DNA from: Tropicimonas marinistellae
Lineage (GTDB): Bacteria; Pseudomonadota; Alphaproteobacteria; Rhodobacterales; Rhodobacteraceae
Assembly: GCF_001509585.1 (NCBI RefSeq)
Contig: NZ_LNCI01000007.1
Span: forward strand, 310,001 to 374,000
Direction: 5' to 3'
Length of the DNA stretch: 64,000 bases
Shown here: piece by piece, positions 62,017-64,000 of the stretch
Layout of the letters: every line of letters starts with the position of its first letter
Position numbering within the stretch: position 1 is the stretch's first letter
Position numbers and translations under genes: made by a program
Notes under the pieces: generated by a model
The model's input: only the letters and a program-made list of their open reading frames with translations
Databases searched by the model: none
What the model was told of the DNA's origin: nothing

Positions 62017-62312
62017 GAGAATCCCCTCCCAAGAACTCAGCCGCAAAGCGGAATTTCGACCAATCTATTCGGAAAAGAACCTGTTGGGAATACGGGTGAA
62101 ACCGCCGTCACCGCGCCATGGCCACGGGCATGCACCCAAACACGTTGGTCCGACAGCCTGAGCTCCGATGGATGCCGATACTACCCGAGCGATCAGCGGG
62201 AACCGGCGTCAAAACGACAGGTGTCGCGGTACGTCACTCCAGGGCAAATCCGGTTATTGGCGCCATGTCGGGACGGGCGGCAGGGTTTCCGGACCGCTCC
62301 GCCCGATCATCG
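62017..62312. other. Region between the napC end and the ThDP-enzyme gene
   Basis: About 296 bp without a convincing gene. Both flanking genes are on the minus strand, so it holds the 3' end of the nap operon and the promoter of the ThDP-enzyme gene. I find no strong hairpin with a T tract. Confidence 0.45.
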
Positions 62313-62993
62313 TCAGTCGAAGGTCAGAAAGCCGCTTTTCGAGACCGCGCTCGTTGTGGCCGATCCACCCAACTCATTGACGATGCGATCGTACTCCTCA
62401 AGGTACCCGGCGGGAAGGCCATGCGCGATGCCCTGATGGCAGTCGATGCAGGTCATGTTCTCGTCAATCGCCTTCTGGTGCTCTGCCGCTGCGCGATTCT
62501 CCTGAATCGTGAAATCCATATACTCGAAACTATGGCAGTTCCGGCATTCGCGGCTGTCAGATGCCTTCATTTTCGTCCAGACGAGACTCGCCATGTGCAG
62601 TCTGCGTTCGTCGTATTTCTCGTCTGTATTAATGGTGCCGACGATTTCGTGGTAGAGGTCCTTGCTGGCCATGATCTTGGCCTTCACCTTGTACTGCCAC
62701 TCGTGAGGGACGTGGCAGTCCGGACAGGTTGCGCGGACCCCCGAGTGGTTGTTGTAGTGGACCGTTTCCGTGTACTCGTCGAAGTTCTTCGTCATGGTGT
62801 GACACGACGTGCAGAATTCCTCGTTGTTGGTCTCCTCCAGCGCCCAGTGGAATCCACCCCAAAACAGGATGCCGGCGACGAAACCCGCAATAATCAGGAA
62901 GCCGAGGCTGAAGACGCCGCTGGGGCTCCAGAACCCATTCCAGACGCGGCGAAGGAAGCCGGGCCGCGCACCGTTTTGCTCATGCTCTGCCAT
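62313..62993 (-). CDS. napC: NapC/NirT-type tetraheme cytochrome c
   Basis: A 226-residue membrane-anchored quinol dehydrogenase. One N-terminal helix (about 28-50) is followed by four heme-binding motifs: CTSCH, CPDCH, CRNCH and CIDCH. It passes electrons from membrane quinol to the periplasmic nitrate reductase NapAB. The C-terminal 25 residues after the last heme site are Ser/Thr-rich and non-conserved in look. It is the last gene in napH-napB-napC. Confidence 0.93.
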   Translation of the reverse strand: MAEHEQNGARPGFLRRVWNGFWSPSGVFSLGFLIIAGFVAGILFWGGFHWALEETNNEEFCTSCHTMTKNFDEYTETVHYNNHSGVRATCPDCHVPHEWQYKVKAKIMASKDLYHEIVGTINTDEKYDERRLHMASLVWTKMKASDSRECRNCHSFEYMDFTIQENRAAAEHQKAIDENMTCIDCHQGIAHGLPAGYLEEYDRIVNELGGSATTSAVSKSGFLTFD

Positions 62994-63019
62994 CGCAATT
63001 CTTTCCTTTGGGTTTCGCT

Positions 63020-63460
63020 TCAGCGGCCGGTCGACGATTCAAAGGTGTTCTCGACCAACTCCGGCGCATTTGCTTGCGGCACGTGGCACTGGTTGCAGAA
63101 CCAGCGGGTGCCCGCGACATGATCCATCTCGGTACCGTCTCGGTCGAGATAGTGGGTCATCGACAATGTGGGCGCACCGCGGTCACCGGCGTTCGTCCAG
63201 TCATGGCAACCCAGGCACTGATTGGCACGCACGTCGATCTGGTACTGATCGATCGAGTGCGGGATGAGCGGAGGTTGCTGGCGGTATTCACGATTGAACC
63301 TCTGTGTCTCCTGTTGAAAGATCTGTTCGACCGGAACCTGCTCATCGACGCTCGCACCGCGGAGGCTGGAGAGCCCGCCCGCCGATTGCGCAAGACCGGC
63401 GCCGACGAGGGCCAGGGACGTAGCCAGGGCAAGGGCACCTGCAAGGATCGGCTTTGTCAT
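63020..63460 (-). CDS. napB: Periplasmic nitrate reductase small subunit (diheme cytochrome c)
   Basis: A 146-residue periplasmic protein with signal peptide MTKPILAGALALATSLALVG. It has two heme motifs, CLGCH and CNQCH, spaced as in NapB, and the family stretch PPLIPHSIDQYQID. It transfers electrons from NapC to NapA. NapA itself should be outside the window, beyond napH. Confidence 0.94.
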   Translation of the reverse strand: MTKPILAGALALATSLALVGAGLAQSAGGLSSLRGASVDEQVPVEQIFQQETQRFNREYRQQPPLIPHSIDQYQIDVRANQCLGCHDWTNAGDRGAPTLSMTHYLDRDGTEMDHVAGTRWFCNQCHVPQANAPELVENTFESSTGR

Positions 63461-63481
63461 GATGGGTCTCCGTTGCTCTAT

Positions 63482-64000
63482 TCACGCTGCTGTCTTTTCG
63501 GACGGCACTATTGCCGCCCCGGTGTCGGGTGAGGCTTCGACATTGCTGTCGAAACGGTGGGTAAAGGCGAAGACGTCCATGGCGCAGACGTCGATGCATC
63601 GCCCGCAATTGGTGCAATCGGGCGAAAGGATCAGAGGGGTCGCGCCGCCCTTGCCCTTGAGCGCAGGCGAGATGACCTGGTTCTCGGGGCAGACGGCGTA
63701 ACAATCCATGCAATCGTCGCAGGCGTCGCGGCGCACGGCGGAAACGCGAAGCAGGCTCTTGACGCCGACGAGAGAATAGAAGGCGCCGACCGGGCAGACA
63801 TGGCCGCACCAGCCGCGCCGCGCCACCAAAAGGTCGAACAGGAAGATGGTCAGCACCATGCCCCAAACCCAGCCCATCCCGAAGACGAGGCCGCGGTGAA
63901 CCATGGTGACAGGGTTTACAACCTCCCAGGCGATCGTGCCGGTCAAAGCGGAAACGATGAAGACAGCGCCAAGCAGCCAGTAGCGGGTCGCCCGCTTCGG
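63482..64000 (-). CDS. napH: Quinol dehydrogenase ferredoxin subunit NapH, N-terminus outside window
   Basis: The C-terminal 172 residues of NapH. The frame runs off the right edge and the apparent start at 63946 is an internal TTG. It shows membrane helices and WCGHVCPVGAFYSLVG, then two [4Fe-4S] motifs, CDDCMDCYAVCP and CTNCGRCIDVCAM. NapH with NapG gives a second quinol-oxidising route to NapAB. The visible order napH-napB-napC matches nap clusters of the napAGHBC kind. Confidence 0.92.
   Translation of the reverse strand, partial: PKRATRYWLLGAVFIVSALTGTIAWEVVNPVTMVHRGLVFGMGWVWGMVLTIFLFDLLVARRGWCGHVCPVGAFYSLVGVKSLLRVSAVRRDACDDCMDCYAVCPENQVISPALKGKGGATPLILSPDCTNCGRCIDVCAMDVFAFTHRFDSNVEASPDTGAAIVPSEKTAA

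Noticed and set aside
62118-63122. Plus-strand frame opposite napC and the region after it
   Set aside because: Antisense to four intact CxxCH motifs of napC.
1-64000. Search for tRNA, rRNA, CRISPR arrays, insertion sequences, phage genes and toxin-antitoxin pairs
   Set aside because: No clover-leaf, repeat-spacer array, transposase, integrase or terminal inverted repeats were recognised.

Overview
The window is high-GC DNA with tightly packed, translationally coupled operons. It carries several TRAP and ABC uptake systems, a periplasmic nitrate reductase locus and aromatic or organic-acid catabolism genes. Together these suggest an alphaproteobacterium, most likely a Rhodobacteraceae (roseobacter-like) member. 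This is inferred from gene content and protein style only. There is no rRNA or tRNA in the window. I see no tRNA gene, CRISPR array, insertion sequence or phage gene.

Layout. (1) 1-6142, plus strand: an lsr-like sugar/AI-2-type catabolic operon (permease, SorC regulator, GlpD-like dehydrogenase, FGGY kinase, LsrF thiolase). (2) 6310-11826: 5-oxoprolinase genes pxpB-pxpC-pxpA, divergent from a TRAP transporter. (3) 11855-13617: polyphosphate kinase 2 and a winged-helix regulator. (4) 13731-29644, minus strand: one long operon for an alginate-type acetylated polyuronate, algD-alg8-alg44-algA-algG-algI-algJ-lipoprotein-algX-algF-SLR protein-algL. (5) 30187-33517: a divergent secreted beta-helix/RTX protein, a LuxR-type regulator and a small gene. 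(6) 33753-38749: an orphan TRAP binding protein, a three-component cytochrome P450 system and a LysR regulator. (7) 39239-41290: a secreted SGNH-hydrolase/RTX protein with 49-residue tandem repeats. (8) 41355-50384: an RpiR regulator and a likely gamma-glutamylation pathway (amidohydrolase, TRAP transporter, glutamine-synthetase-like ligase, aldehyde and alcohol dehydrogenases). (9) 50543-52720: a ferric-reductase-like protein, a Tat-exported protein and an AraC regulator. (10) 52905-62016: a branched-chain-type ABC transporter with aromatic side-chain catabolism genes. (11) 62313-64000: napC, napB and the partial napH.

The most unusual part is the alginate-type operon. Its acetylation machinery (AlgI, AlgJ, AlgX, AlgF) keeps its catalytic residues. 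Four other components have lost diagnostic motifs: the c-di-GMP-binding arginines of Alg44, the catalytic DPHD of AlgG, the catalytic Lys and His of AlgL, and the metal site of the isomerase half of AlgA. No AlgE porin is visible, and a 920-residue repeat protein is inserted. This points to a divergent, perhaps c-di-GMP-independent, acetylated polymannuronate system. A second idea of note comes from the first operon. A GlpD-type dehydrogenase beside a kinase and LsrF would chemically fit catabolism of a 1-deoxypentulose through the LsrF substrate, without needing LsrG.

Strong hairpins follow the binding-protein gene in three transport operons, consistent with differential expression within those operons.
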